From Dyadobacter psychrophilus (lineage in GTDB: Bacteria; Bacteroidota; Bacteroidia; Cytophagales; Spirosomataceae): a stretch of 64,000 nt of DNA. The stretch is taken from the NCBI RefSeq assembly GCF_900167945.1, contig NZ_FUZA01000002.1:930001-994000 (forward strand). The letters run 5' to 3'. The notes beneath the pieces were generated by a model. The model saw nothing but the letters and a program-made list of their open reading frames with translations. It made no database searches and was not told the DNA's origin. This document shows positions 42,788-52,025 of this stretch, one piece after another; within the stretch, counting starts at the first letter, position 1, and every line of letters starts with the position of its first letter. Made by a program: the position numbers and the translations under genes.

Positions 42788-43948
42788 CTACTCCGGATTC
42801 GTCGGTGCCTGATTGATTTTCCAGCGCTTCATGATGATCTTAGCAGAAAAGCGCTTCAAATGGTATTTTTCGGGTTCGCCAATCAGGAAACCGTAAGCTT
42901 TCATGGATGGAACAGCATCAAAAACGACTTTTAAAACCGCGGTAATTGGAATAGCCAGGATTAATCCGGCGAGGCCAAAGAGCATACCGCCCAATAACAG
43001 GCCGATTAATGCCATCAGCGGGTTAATGCTCACCTTTCCTCCTACAATGTTGGGGGTCAGAAAGTTACCTTCCAAAAACTGGACAACCTGAAACCACGCC
43101 ACAACGCCGACAGCATACCAGGCGCTGTCTTTCGTTGCAAGCGCAAATAAAGCCGGAAGCACCGAGCCGATAGCAATGCCGATATAGGGAAGCAACATTA
43201 ATAACGATGCCAGAATACCGAAAAACCAGGCGTAGGGAATGCCTAAAACAAGCAATCCGACCGTATTCAGGATCGCCACGATGCCCATAACGGTTACCAG
43301 CCCTACGAGATAGCTTTGCACAACATAGTAGATCTTGTTCAGCACTTCACTGACCAGTTCTTTGGAAGTTGAAGCAAAGGCATGAAAGAAAAATTCACGA
43401 AAGAAATCGCGGTAGTACAACAGGAAGAACGTGAATAACGGCACCACGACCACGCCCGCCAAAATGCCGCCGACAGAACCAAAAGCGGTGCTGATAATAA
43501 CGCCCGCATTGCTGATGACCCTGTTGGAAAAGCCGGTGATCTGCTTGGTAATCTCCCCTTCTTCTATCCCAAAACGCATGGTTACCCATTTCTGGATCGT
43601 TTCGAGAATGTGCATAAAGCGAATCTGAAGGTCGTTTCCATTGGCACCGATTACAATAACCTGGTGAACGATAAACCACACCAGGCTTCCGATCAGCACG
43701 ATGGCGATCAAAACGGAAAACAATGACGCTGTTACACGGTTCAACTTGAACTTCTCAAAAAATCGTGTGATAGGAAACAGCGAAATGGCAAGGAGAATGG
43801 AAAACAGCAGCGGGATCAGAACGCCCTGCAGCACATATAGTAAGGCAATGATCAAAACCAGGCTTAGCAGAGATGCGGCGAGATTCAGACTTCGGAGACT
43901 ATCGGAAAATTTAATCATGATTTTGGAGAAGATATCTTGGTAATCCAT
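42788..43948 (-). CDS. AI-2E/PerM family transporter
   Basis: It is an inner-membrane protein with about eight TM helices (residues 20-70, 75-95, 155-180, 215-330), a large middle loop with IQKWVTMRFGIEEGEITKQI, and the family signature FLTPNIVGGKVSINPLMALI before the last helices. It is a paralogue of the partial gene at window start. I start at 43948 (MDYQDIFSKIMI) rather than the longest possible 44035: the extra codons are formed by the terminator hairpin of the preceding gene (43983-44023), which is decisive; 43918 (MIKFSDSL) is a second option. Substrate unknown: AI-2, small ions or other compounds have been proposed for members. Confidence 0.9.
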   Translation of the reverse strand: MDYQDIFSKIMIKFSDSLRSLNLAASLLSLVLIIALLYVLQGVLIPLLFSILLAISLFPITRFFEKFKLNRVTASLFSVLIAIVLIGSLVWFIVHQVIVIGANGNDLQIRFMHILETIQKWVTMRFGIEEGEITKQITGFSNRVISNAGVIISTAFGSVGGILAGVVVVPLFTFFLLYYRDFFREFFFHAFASTSKELVSEVLNKIYYVVQSYLVGLVTVMGIVAILNTVGLLVLGIPYAWFFGILASLLMLLPYIGIAIGSVLPALFALATKDSAWYAVGVVAWFQVVQFLEGNFLTPNIVGGKVSINPLMALIGLLLGGMLFGLAGLILAIPITAVLKVVFDAVPSMKAYGFLIGEPEKYHLKRFSAKIIMKRWKINQAPTNPE

Positions 43949-43982
43949 TCCTATAAAATACCATGCCCATTCCAGTGTATAT

Positions 43983-44023
43983 AAAAAGCGGGCGTTGGTA
44001 GCTAAACCAACACCCGCTTTTTT
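43983..44023 (-). terminator. Intrinsic terminator after the sugar dehydrogenase gene
   Basis: Arms of 17 bases (43983-43999 and 44006-44022) with one mismatch carry A-run and T-run on the two sides. It ends the dehydrogenase transcript and excludes an upstream start for the AI-2E-type gene. Confidence 0.85.
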
Positions 44024-44035
44024 ACGCAATCCCAA

Positions 44036-45277
44036 TTATTTTTTATAAATGCGATACAGTCGGCCCTGGTCGGTTACCGCGTAGAGCGCGCCGTCCTTGC
44101 CTTCGGTAATGTCGCGGAAACGTTGTCCTTCGGAGGCCAGAAGCCTTTCTTCTCCTACGACCTTGTTGTTTTCAATCACCAGCCTTGCGATGTGCATGCT
44201 GCTCAATCCGCCGATGAAAAGATTGTTTTTCCATTCCGGAATGCTGTCGCTGCTGTAAAATGTGATACCGCTTGGCGAAACAACAGGATCCCAGTAATAC
44301 ACGGGTTGTTCCATGCCTTCTTTAACCTGGATCGAATCGCCGATTTTCTTGCCGCTATATTCGATTCCGTACGTAATGGTGGGCCATCCGTAATTTTTGC
44401 CTGCCTCAATGCGGTTGAGTTCATCACCACCTCTTGGCCCGAATTCAACTTCCCAAAGATCGCCCGAAACCGGGTGGAATGCCAATCCCTGCACATTGCG
44501 GTGTCCGTAGGAATAAATCTCAGGTTTTGCGCCTGCTTTGCCTTCAAACGGGCTGCCTGCAACCGGCTTTCCGTCTTTGGTAATACGGATCACCTTTCCA
44601 AGGCTTGAATTCAAATGTTGCGCCTGCGGCCTGGAAACCGTGTCAGAACGCTCGCCGGTGCTGATCACCAGGTCGCCTTTTTTGTCAAATAAAATCCTTC
44701 CGCCGTAATGCAGGTTGCTTGGAAATGCAGGTGTAGCGCGATAAATGACGGTAGCGCCTTCGATCTTTTTCTCGTCTGCCGAAAGCTTTCCTTTGGCTAC
44801 GGAAGTCAGGTTACCGCCTGGGCGCGTTTCTGCAAACACCCAGTAAACCATTCTGTTTTTGTCAAATTCAGGATCAACACGGATGCCCAGCAGACCGCCT
44901 TGTCCCTCAGAATTTACGGCAGGAATGCCGGTGATCGGGGCGCTTACTTTGCCGTCGGTGGTGGCAATACGCATTGTTCCGGCCTTTTCGGTAATGATCA
45001 ACCGGCCGTCCGGCAATGTTGTAACGCCCCACGGATTTTTAAGGTCGCTGGTCAGCACTTTGCCTTCGTAGGCGGTTGTGGATTTCACGCTGCCGATCCT
45101 TGTCTGGCCTTCAAAGGAAGGCTTGTAATCCGAATTGGCCTTTTGCGTTTCAACAGGAGCGCCCGCCGCAGCTGTGGTGTCTTTTTCCGCAGCATCTGAA
45201 TTCTCAGATGATTTGTTTTGGCAAGAAGCGATTACAAAAGCTGCCCCGGCCAGGGTTAGCAGAATACTTTTAGTCAT
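44036..45277 (-). CDS. PQQ-dependent sugar dehydrogenase (soluble GDH/Asd type) lipoprotein
   Basis: The start at 45277 gives a lipoprotein signal (MTKSILLTLAGAAFVIASCQ, Cys19) and a Ser/Glu/Ala linker. The mature domain is a six-bladed beta-propeller of the glucose/sorbosone dehydrogenase family: LKNPWGVTTLPDGRLIITEK, GQGGLLGIRVDPEFDKNRMV, GGRILFDKKGDLVISTGERS, YSYGHRNVQGLAFHPVSGDL (with the catalytic-type His) and GGDELNRIEAGKNYGWPTIT. Such enzymes oxidise aldoses at the cell surface with PQQ; some members use other substrates. The ORF upstream of 45277 (to 45475) is rejected as it would displace the lipobox. It is divergent from the phosphatase gene at 45522. Confidence 0.92.
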   Translation of the reverse strand: MTKSILLTLAGAAFVIASCQNKSSENSDAAEKDTTAAAGAPVETQKANSDYKPSFEGQTRIGSVKSTTAYEGKVLTSDLKNPWGVTTLPDGRLIITEKAGTMRIATTDGKVSAPITGIPAVNSEGQGGLLGIRVDPEFDKNRMVYWVFAETRPGGNLTSVAKGKLSADEKKIEGATVIYRATPAFPSNLHYGGRILFDKKGDLVISTGERSDTVSRPQAQHLNSSLGKVIRITKDGKPVAGSPFEGKAGAKPEIYSYGHRNVQGLAFHPVSGDLWEVEFGPRGGDELNRIEAGKNYGWPTITYGIEYSGKKIGDSIQVKEGMEQPVYYWDPVVSPSGITFYSSDSIPEWKNNLFIGGLSSMHIARLVIENNKVVGEERLLASEGQRFRDITEGKDGALYAVTDQGRLYRIYKK

Positions 45278-45521
45278 TTGTTTAAAGTTAGAGGTTTCGA
45301 AATGAGATTTGGGATGACTTGATTTTACGTATACACAATCTGGATAACGGTAAAGATCTGTTTTAGGATCAAAATTAAAGGAATAGTTTTCAAAAAATAT
45401 AAAGTCATTGGCAAATGACCGCAAACTAATGGCATCCTGAAAGGCGTTGGCTCGTTTTGCTGCCGGTACTTTCACAATACGCCGAGCGCATGGAAGTGTA
45501 ATAAAATTGTTATTTTGCGGT

Positions 45522-46424
45522 GTGAGAAAGACTTTTTATATTTTCATAGCCGCTATTGCCTTAGCCTCTTGCAAGGTCAGCGTTTCAGAGAACCATAATG
45601 GGAAATTGGCCTACCATCAGCTCGTACAGGGGAAGGATTCGGCGATTTTGGCCAAGCGATATATACCATTCAGCAAAACCCTCAATTTCCGGGACATTGG
45701 CGGAATTAAAACCATGGACGGGAAAACCGTTCGTTTGGGTAAGATTTATCGCTCGGGAAATTTGGCTGAACTTGGGAACGACGAGTTTACAAAATTCAAT
45801 GCCACGCACATTGGGCGCGTATATGATCTCCGTACGGATCACGAGATCAAAGGCAAGGAGGATCATTTACCGCCGAATGTGGAATATCTTCATATGCCCA
45901 CGGTAGCGGATAATGAAGGGGAGATCGCTCAGTTGAAGAAGAAGGTAATCAATGGTGAAATTTCCGAATCGATGGCGCGGGACATGACGACCCAGTTCTA
46001 TGAAGATGCGGTCTCCGTGAATGTCAAAGCATTGCGGAACATTATCAAAAGCATCGCGGAGTCGGATGAGCCTGTTTTGTATCATTGTTCTGCCGGAAAA
46101 GATCGCACAGGGATTGTTTCCGCATTGATTTTGTCCATTCTTCATGTAGATCGGGAAACGATCGTCAACGAATATCTGCTGTCCAACTACTACCGCAACG
46201 CCCAGGCTGAAAAAACATTAGGCAAGGCAAAAATGGGCAAGATCATCAAACGGAAAATGGATCTTAAAGCTGTGGAAGTCTTAACCACCGTAGAGGAAGG
46301 TTTTATCAATGCGACATTTAATACTATCGATACTAAATACGGCGGTATGGATTCTTTTATCCAAAACCAGCTGGGTATCGATCAGAAAACAAGGATGCGG
46401 TTAGTTGAAAAATTTACTAAGTAA
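45522..46424 (+). CDS. Tyrosine-protein phosphatase lipoprotein (GTG start)
   Basis: The best start is GTG at 45522, which gives a lipoprotein signal (MRKTFYIFIAAIALASCKVS, Cys17); an upstream TTG would place a long basic stretch before it. The catalytic motif YHCSAGKDRTG (Cys189, Arg195) is the CX5R P-loop of tyrosine phosphatases of the SipH/Y_phosphatase3 type, and LNFRDIGGIKTMDGKTVRLG is the family's N-terminal motif (NFRDLGG). The mature enzyme would sit on the outer side of a membrane, dephosphorylating Tyr residues, phosphoinositides or exopolysaccharide proteins; the substrate is unknown. It is divergent from the dehydrogenase gene and convergent with the 7TMR histidine kinase. Confidence 0.9.
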   Translation: MRKTFYIFIAAIALASCKVSVSENHNGKLAYHQLVQGKDSAILAKRYIPFSKTLNFRDIGGIKTMDGKTVRLGKIYRSGNLAELGNDEFTKFNATHIGRVYDLRTDHEIKGKEDHLPPNVEYLHMPTVADNEGEIAQLKKKVINGEISESMARDMTTQFYEDAVSVNVKALRNIIKSIAESDEPVLYHCSAGKDRTGIVSALILSILHVDRETIVNEYLLSNYYRNAQAEKTLGKAKMGKIIKRKMDLKAVEVLTTVEEGFINATFNTIDTKYGGMDSFIQNQLGIDQKTRMRLVEKFTK

Positions 46425-46448
46425 CAAGCAACATCGCATTGTAAGCTG

Positions 46449-48542
46449 TTATTTTTCAGGTAGTTGAATAATAAATGTCGTTCCTTTTCCTTCCTCGGTT
46501 TCGACTTTTAGCTGGCCACCGTGGAATTTGATAATATCATAGGAAATGCTGAGGCCCAGGCCGGTGCCCTGACCGGTGGGTTTGGTTGTAAAAAATGGCT
46601 GAAATATCTTGTCGACAATTTGATGCGGGATGCCTATGCCGTTATCGCTCACGGAGATTTCGATCAGCGACTCGCCAGATTGCGACACAATCCGGTTTGT
46701 CTTTACTGTTACCAGCGGCTTGTAAGGTTCGTCAGAAACCGGTTGAAGCGAGGGTTTCACAGCAAAAAAAGCATTGTTATAGAGGTTTAACAGAACCCGC
46801 CCGATATCCTGCGGAATAACCTTAATCGCACCAATGCTTTCATCAAAATAGGTTTTGAAATCCGACGCAAAAGTTTTGTCTTTTGCCCGCAAGCCATGAT
46901 AACTTAGCCTTAGATATTCATCACAAAGAGCATTAATGTCCGTTGCCTCGCGCTCATTGGTGTTCGTTCTTGAATGTTGTAACATGCCTTTTACAATGGC
47001 ATCTGCGCGTTTTCCGTGGAAGATAATGCGGTCGCTGTTGTCGCGGATGTCGGAGATATAGGACTTAATTCCGGCGGGTGTTTCATCATTGAGGTCCGCA
47101 GCTACTTCGTCCAGGAGTTCAATATTCACTTCGGAAAAGTTGGTAATAAAGTTCAGCGGATTCTGTATTTCGTGGGCAATGCCCGACGTAAGTTCTCCCA
47201 GGCTGGCCATTTTTTCACTCTGGATCAATTGCGCCTGCGTGACTTTGAGATCATTAAGCGATTGCGTAAGGGCAACTGTCCGTTCTGCCACTTTTTGTTC
47301 AAGGAGCATATTTTGTTCTAGGATCAGCTCCGATTTTTCGTGCGCAATGCGGAGCGTGTTGGCGTGCGCTTCCTCACGTTGTTTTTTATACATATTAATG
47401 CGGTCGGCCAACGCAAGGGAAAGGAGCGTTACTTCAATGGCTGAGCCAATTTGCATGGAATTGATATAATACATGACCGGCAGCACATTCAATGCTTCGA
47501 GAATAGCCGCTATGAAACCTGCAATCAGAAAACTCCATGCTACGAGGTAGAATTTGGCTGGCTCGTAACCTTTCCTGTAAACGATCACCCCGGCTACCAG
47601 AAAATAAATGGCCATCAGCACGATTCCTGCCTGCGCCAGGCTCAGCGCGGTGATTTTGAAAGGTGTGAATACGAGCAGAAAAGCCAGAATTCCCCAGCAT
47701 ATGAAGACGATTGAAAACCGGTGCGCACGCGGTGCAAGTTGGCTCGTATGCAAAAATTCCCGTGTGAATAATGTTGCTGTGAGAATGGTGAGGCCGGAAA
47801 CCGCGACGGCATATTGATTAAGGATCGGAAAATTGGGCCAGATAAATTCAAAAACATATTGAAAAACGCTCGACATAAACCACGTTATACTCAATACGTA
47901 AGCCACATAATACAGGTAGATCTTTTCACGGGTAGAAAAATAGAGGAACAAATTATAGAAGAAAATCAGCATCATGACGCCTGTATAAATCCCCTGGATC
48001 AGGTCCAGAATGTGCGTGTCTTCCATGAATGCCTGCAATGTGCCCACTCTCAGCGGAAAAAAGAACGGCTGCACGGTTTTGATGCGCAGCAAATATTCCT
48101 GTTGCGCGTTTTTTGGGACTTGCAATGGAAAGAGGAAGGTGTTAACCATTACAGCGCGCTGCTTGAAAACGTAGTCGTCGCCCGTTAGCAGCACCTGGGC
48201 CACTTTATTGTCATGAATGGTATAAAGGGCAATGCTATCAATAAATGCAGAGCCGATGTGTAGGTAGAAATCCTTATCTGTATTATTACTGACAGTAAAT
48301 TTAAACCAGACCGCGTCAGATGTGCTGCCGAAATTAGGCACTTCCTGCTCGTATTGCTTGAATTTTGATTGGAAATCCGGTTGTAATATCTGTTCAACAC
48401 GAAGGTAACCGGGGTCGCGGAAATAGGCGGTGTGGCGGCCGATCGCGTACCAGTTTACGGTATCGGAAAGCGGCACGATCGACTGCGCATAAAGTCCTGT
48501 TGTCGTAAGCAAAAAGAAACACAAAGGTAAAATTGATCTCAT
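46449..48542 (-). CDS. 7TMR-DISM sensor histidine kinase
   Basis: The protein begins with a signal peptide (1-20), followed by an extracytoplasmic 7TMR-DISM extracellular domain (about 30-170; DAVWFKFTVSNNTDKDFYLH), seven TM helices from about 185 to 380 (starting IQGIYTGVMMLIFFYNLFLY), a coiled coil (KSELILEQNMLLEQKVAERT), then HisKA with SEKMASLGELTSGIAHEIQNPLNF split across a helix (His near 457), and HATPase_c with DNGIGIPHQIVDKIFQPFFT and GTGLGLSISYDIIKFHGG. It senses an outside ligand, possibly a carbohydrate. No response regulator is adjacent. The upstream gap (48543-48869) includes AAATTTAATTAAATTT, a palindrome of unknown role. Confidence 0.93.
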   Translation of the reverse strand: MRSILPLCFFLLTTTGLYAQSIVPLSDTVNWYAIGRHTAYFRDPGYLRVEQILQPDFQSKFKQYEQEVPNFGSTSDAVWFKFTVSNNTDKDFYLHIGSAFIDSIALYTIHDNKVAQVLLTGDDYVFKQRAVMVNTFLFPLQVPKNAQQEYLLRIKTVQPFFFPLRVGTLQAFMEDTHILDLIQGIYTGVMMLIFFYNLFLYFSTREKIYLYYVAYVLSITWFMSSVFQYVFEFIWPNFPILNQYAVAVSGLTILTATLFTREFLHTSQLAPRAHRFSIVFICWGILAFLLVFTPFKITALSLAQAGIVLMAIYFLVAGVIVYRKGYEPAKFYLVAWSFLIAGFIAAILEALNVLPVMYYINSMQIGSAIEVTLLSLALADRINMYKKQREEAHANTLRIAHEKSELILEQNMLLEQKVAERTVALTQSLNDLKVTQAQLIQSEKMASLGELTSGIAHEIQNPLNFITNFSEVNIELLDEVAADLNDETPAGIKSYISDIRDNSDRIIFHGKRADAIVKGMLQHSRTNTNEREATDINALCDEYLRLSYHGLRAKDKTFASDFKTYFDESIGAIKVIPQDIGRVLLNLYNNAFFAVKPSLQPVSDEPYKPLVTVKTNRIVSQSGESLIEISVSDNGIGIPHQIVDKIFQPFFTTKPTGQGTGLGLSISYDIIKFHGGQLKVETEEGKGTTFIIQLPEK

Positions 48543-48869
48543 CGTGGGGTGCGACTGACTGGTTAGGTTTACTGGGAGGTTGAATTGTCTAAATTTAATT
48601 AAATTTTTTCTGTCAATGGTGAAGCTATTTACAATAAATCGCTAATAATGACTACATTGACAACCATAAAAGCAGCATAGTCAATGCTGTAACCCCACTA
48701 AATATCAAGTCTATATTCAGGCCTAGTAGGTAAGCGACACACTACGTAAAACTATATGTGTTTTTTGGCATATGTAGAAACCCATAGCTTCTACAATGGC
48801 CGGTTTTCCGGTTGCCCCCATTTTGCAAATCCCCGAAAATAAGGACGTTCAAATTCATCTTTTTCTGAC
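48543..48869. other. Gap of 327 bases between divergent genes
   Basis: It contains GTCTAAAT (48587-48594), the palindrome AAATTTAATTAAATTT (48591-48606) and an inverted repeat TGTAGAA/TTCTACA (48773-48795). I found no open reading frame of interest and no clear TAnnTTTG box for either gene. The rest looks featureless. Confidence 0.5.
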
Positions 48870-49751
48870 ATGAATGCTGGCGATTTAAAAGAATTCGAAG
48901 AGAGCTTGTGGGTAAGGTTGAAGCCGTTGAAAAATGATCCCGATGCGCGCATCAGGTCAAGGTGCGAGTTTTACAAAAAATATGGACAGGAAGGTGATTC
49001 AGGATCTTTTGGTTACGGGGATTCAGAAATTGCGTTTTTGACATGGGAAAAAAGGGCTGTCCTGCGACCCGTCACCGGTGCGCCCCCGGGAAGTCCCTGG
49101 TGGAATGATGTCAATCTTTGGTTTATTTATTTATCGGAATTAGGCGCGAAAGCCTATGAAAAGGGCACACCTATTTCCGAACTGCCAATCCCTTCCCGGT
49201 TCTGGCTGCGGTTCATACAGCAGCCCAATGCTGTAAATTGGTATAAGGCGCACAATTCCAGCATTATTGATGGTTATCTCAAATTTTCCGATCTGGCCGA
49301 GAAAGAAACTATTCCGGAGAGGATTTTTATTAACATGGTCTTGTACAGGCTGTTATTTGCCCAATCGCTGGTAGAAGGCGATTTTCCGTTTCCAAAGCTC
49401 GGCAAGATCATGGGTGATCCGCGTGGCCGTTCCGTGCAGTTCGTAACGAGTATGGATGCCTATTATCCAGCACATTATCCTATGACGGGCGAAGAGATCA
49501 GGGAGGTGCTTGGCAAATCCCACAGTCTGTCCGAATTGGGCGTAGAGTTCCTGGATGACGTGCTCGTGGAGCCGGAACTTACGCAGCTTTATCAGGAAGC
49601 CGCCGAATGGAATAACCAACCCGGTTTGATAAACCTCATCGTAAATCACAAACCCGCATATCCAAATGGCGAACGGTTGCCGGATACTCACAAAGCCTGG
49701 ATTATCACCCTGATAATGTGGCTCAGGAAGCTGTTTTCCAAAATATTTTAG
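48870..49751 (+). CDS. Unknown protein paired with FAD oxidoreductase, 293 aa
   Basis: There is no signal peptide and only a weak hydrophobic C-terminal helix (WIITLIMWLRKLFSKIF), which may anchor it to a membrane. Distinctive stretches are SGSFGYGDSEIAFLTWEKRA, then PVTGAPPGSPWWNDVNLWFI, and WLRFIQQPNAVNWYKAHNSS. The Gly-Ser-Pro-Trp-Trp segment and the His-Asn motif look conserved and may form a binding site, but I cannot name a family. The gene is followed after 37 bases by the FAD oxidoreductase at 49789 on the same strand, so they are almost surely co-transcribed. It may be a partner or substrate-binding subunit of that enzyme. Codon use is normal. Confidence 0.75.
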   Translation: MNAGDLKEFEESLWVRLKPLKNDPDARIRSRCEFYKKYGQEGDSGSFGYGDSEIAFLTWEKRAVLRPVTGAPPGSPWWNDVNLWFIYLSELGAKAYEKGTPISELPIPSRFWLRFIQQPNAVNWYKAHNSSIIDGYLKFSDLAEKETIPERIFINMVLYRLLFAQSLVEGDFPFPKLGKIMGDPRGRSVQFVTSMDAYYPAHYPMTGEEIREVLGKSHSLSELGVEFLDDVLVEPELTQLYQEAAEWNNQPGLINLIVNHKPAYPNGERLPDTHKAWIITLIMWLRKLFSKIF

Positions 49752-49788
49752 ACACAAACGCTAACTAAAATTCCCTACTCGAAACCCT

Positions 49789-52023
49789 ATGGAGACAAAG
49801 AAAAAGAAAATCGCAATTCTGGGTGGCGGCATGGCTTCGCTTTCTGCGGCACATGAAATGACCGACTATGAAGGCTGGCAGGACCATTATGAAATCACAC
49901 TTTATCAAACCGGCTGGCGACTAGGCGGAAAAACAGCCACCGGGCGTGGAGAATGCGACCGGATCGAAGAGCACGGCATTCATATTTTGCAGGGTTGGTA
50001 CGACACCACATTCCGCTTGCTGCGCGACGTATATGCAGAAAGGAAACAACATAACCTTGCTCCCGGCAGCCCATTACAGGATCTTTTCAAGGATGGCCTT
50101 GTCGCCAATAATTCGACATTACTGACCGAATTTATCCCGGAGCTGGGCAAGTGGACAAACTGGCCGCTGGTGTTGCCAGAAACGGCTGAGCAGCCTGGTG
50201 CGGGTGAACCTTTGCCCATGTGGGCGCTGGTAAGAAAAGGGCTGTCGGTTACGGCTGAAATGCTGCTGGGAAGCCCTTATTCCAGCACCGGGAGCTGGTT
50301 CGGCAGGTGGGTGCTCAATAATTTTTACCCTAAATTCGTCGATGGCGTCGAGCAAAAATGGCAGGAGAAAAAGGGACTGTTACATTGGCTTCTCAAACCA
50401 CTTTTTTCTGAAAACGGATTTTTTGGACGCCTCGTTAAGCGCGAAATGTCGCACATCAATGAGGCTATCAAATTGTTGGCACAGGAATCCGGCGATAATC
50501 ATAAGCACCACAGCTTTATTTTAACCCTAATTGAAAGGGAAATTAAACACATCGAGCGCGAGGGCCTGCCTTACCGGGAAGACCAGCAGGAGAAAAGACG
50601 TCTGGCCATAGCCGTTTGCTTTGCTTACTACAACATTAAGGGTGTTCTTAAAGACGTTTACGACCGTAAAACAGAGCTTTTTGATTTTGATAAAATTGAT
50701 AAATACGATTACCGCGACTGGCTGGCAATGCAGGGCGCGCCGCAATGGCTGGTGGATTCGGTGATCGTACGTTTCTTTTACACCGGAACATTTGCCAACC
50801 TGGTCAACGAAAATGGGGGAGCGGTCGCTGCGGGAACGGCACTTCAGTTTTTTGCAAAATCAGCGGGTTATAAGGGTTCGTTTGTATATCAAATGGTTTA
50901 TGGCACCGGCGATGTAATGGTGATGCCCATTTATGAAGTTTTAAAGAGCCGGGGCGTGAAGTTCAAATTTTTCCATAAAATCGAGCAGATACATTATGAT
51001 ACAAGCAAGTCAATTCAAACAGTATCTTATGCCGAGCAGGTGAAATTACAGGTGCCGGAATACGATCCCGTCAAAAAGATCAATGCCGAACTCCGTGTGT
51101 GGCCCGGTGCGCCGCTTTACGACCAGCTGGACCCGGAACATGCGTCACGATTGCAAGCTGGAAATGTAAATCTGGAAGACCCATGGACGGATTGGCCGGA
51201 TTATCAGAAGGGACAATTGACAAAAGGGACCGATTTCGATGAAATCGTCCTGGGAATCCCGATCGGAACGCTGAAAACGATTTGCAGTGAAATTATTGAA
51301 AAAGAGCCACGCTGGAAATCAATGGCGGCAAACATTGTGACTACGCCTACGCAGTCGGCGCAGCTCTGGTTTTTGCCAACCTTGCAGGAGCTGGGTTTCG
51401 AGCTTGCTGAATGGGGGCTGGCTCCGGGGTTCAGTGCTCCGAATGTTGTGGTTTACCAAAATCCGATGTATTCATGGCTGGATAGCACCATTGCGTTACC
51501 GAGTGAAAACTGGCCCAAGAACCAGCAGCCTAAGTTTCTGGCTTATTACACAGGTCCTTATATCCTGCGCAAACCGTTGCCGGAAGGGCCGGACACCGCT
51601 TATCAGGCGAGTGAAAATGAGCGATTGAAAAATGCATTTGAACAATGGTTGCAGGACAACAGCGCGTGGTTTTGGCCAAAAGCCGGAACCTATCTCTATC
51701 CCCAGGGACTCAATTTTCAGCTTTTGGCCGATGTTAAGGATTCCAAAGATGGCTATGCGCGTTTTTCGGGTCAGTTCTTTAAAGCGAATGTGCGCCCGAC
51801 CGATCATTACACGCTGTCCGTACCCAACAGTGCCATTCACAGGCTGAAAGCGGATGCGAGCGGTTTTGACAACCTGTTCCTATGCGGCGACTGGATTGAT
51901 TTTGGTGGCAATGTTGGCTATATTGACGGCACCATTCAATCCGGGCAGCAAGCTGCCCAGGCGCTCCGTTCAAGAATGCATCTGGGGGGGCATAAGGAAA
52001 TATGGTCTGAAATGAAATCCTGA
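49789..52023 (+). CDS. FAD-dependent amine-oxidase/phytoene-desaturase-like oxidoreductase
   Basis: The N-terminus has a Rossmann dinucleotide site KKIAILGGGMASLSAAHEMT followed by GWRLGGKTATGRGECDRIEE and HGIHILQGWYDTTFRLLRDV, typical for the phytoene desaturase/amine oxidase (NAD_binding_8) superfamily. The C-terminus has LFLCGDWIDFGGNVGYIDGT and IQSGQQAAQAL, the FAD-closing motif. At 744 residues it is clearly longer than classical desaturases (about 500); the extra roughly 200 residues lie in the middle (after about 180), with helical character. Candidate chemistry: oxidation or dehydrogenation of an isoprenoid, sterol-like or amine substrate; the substrate is unknown. It lies directly after the 293-aa gene, and a GH43 pseudogene begins 3 bases after its stop. 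Confidence 0.85.
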   Translation: METKKKKIAILGGGMASLSAAHEMTDYEGWQDHYEITLYQTGWRLGGKTATGRGECDRIEEHGIHILQGWYDTTFRLLRDVYAERKQHNLAPGSPLQDLFKDGLVANNSTLLTEFIPELGKWTNWPLVLPETAEQPGAGEPLPMWALVRKGLSVTAEMLLGSPYSSTGSWFGRWVLNNFYPKFVDGVEQKWQEKKGLLHWLLKPLFSENGFFGRLVKREMSHINEAIKLLAQESGDNHKHHSFILTLIEREIKHIEREGLPYREDQQEKRRLAIAVCFAYYNIKGVLKDVYDRKTELFDFDKIDKYDYRDWLAMQGAPQWLVDSVIVRFFYTGTFANLVNENGGAVAAGTALQFFAKSAGYKGSFVYQMVYGTGDVMVMPIYEVLKSRGVKFKFFHKIEQIHYDTSKSIQTVSYAEQVKLQVPEYDPVKKINAELRVWPGAPLYDQLDPEHASRLQAGNVNLEDPWTDWPDYQKGQLTKGTDFDEIVLGIPIGTLKTICSEIIEKEPRWKSMAANIVTTPTQSAQLWFLPTLQELGFELAEWGLAPGFSAPNVVVYQNPMYSWLDSTIALPSENWPKNQQPKFLAYYTGPYILRKPLPEGPDTAYQASENERLKNAFEQWLQDNSAWFWPKAGTYLYPQGLNFQLLADVKDSKDGYARFSGQFFKANVRPTDHYTLSVPNSAIHRLKADASGFDNLFLCGDWIDFGGNVGYIDGTIQSGQQAAQALRSRMHLGGHKEIWSEMKS

Positions 52024-52025
52024 TA

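Noticed and set aside
44036..46424. Operon of sugar dehydrogenase and phosphatase
   Set aside because: The genes are divergent with 244 bases between, so co-transcription is not possible; co-regulation is open.
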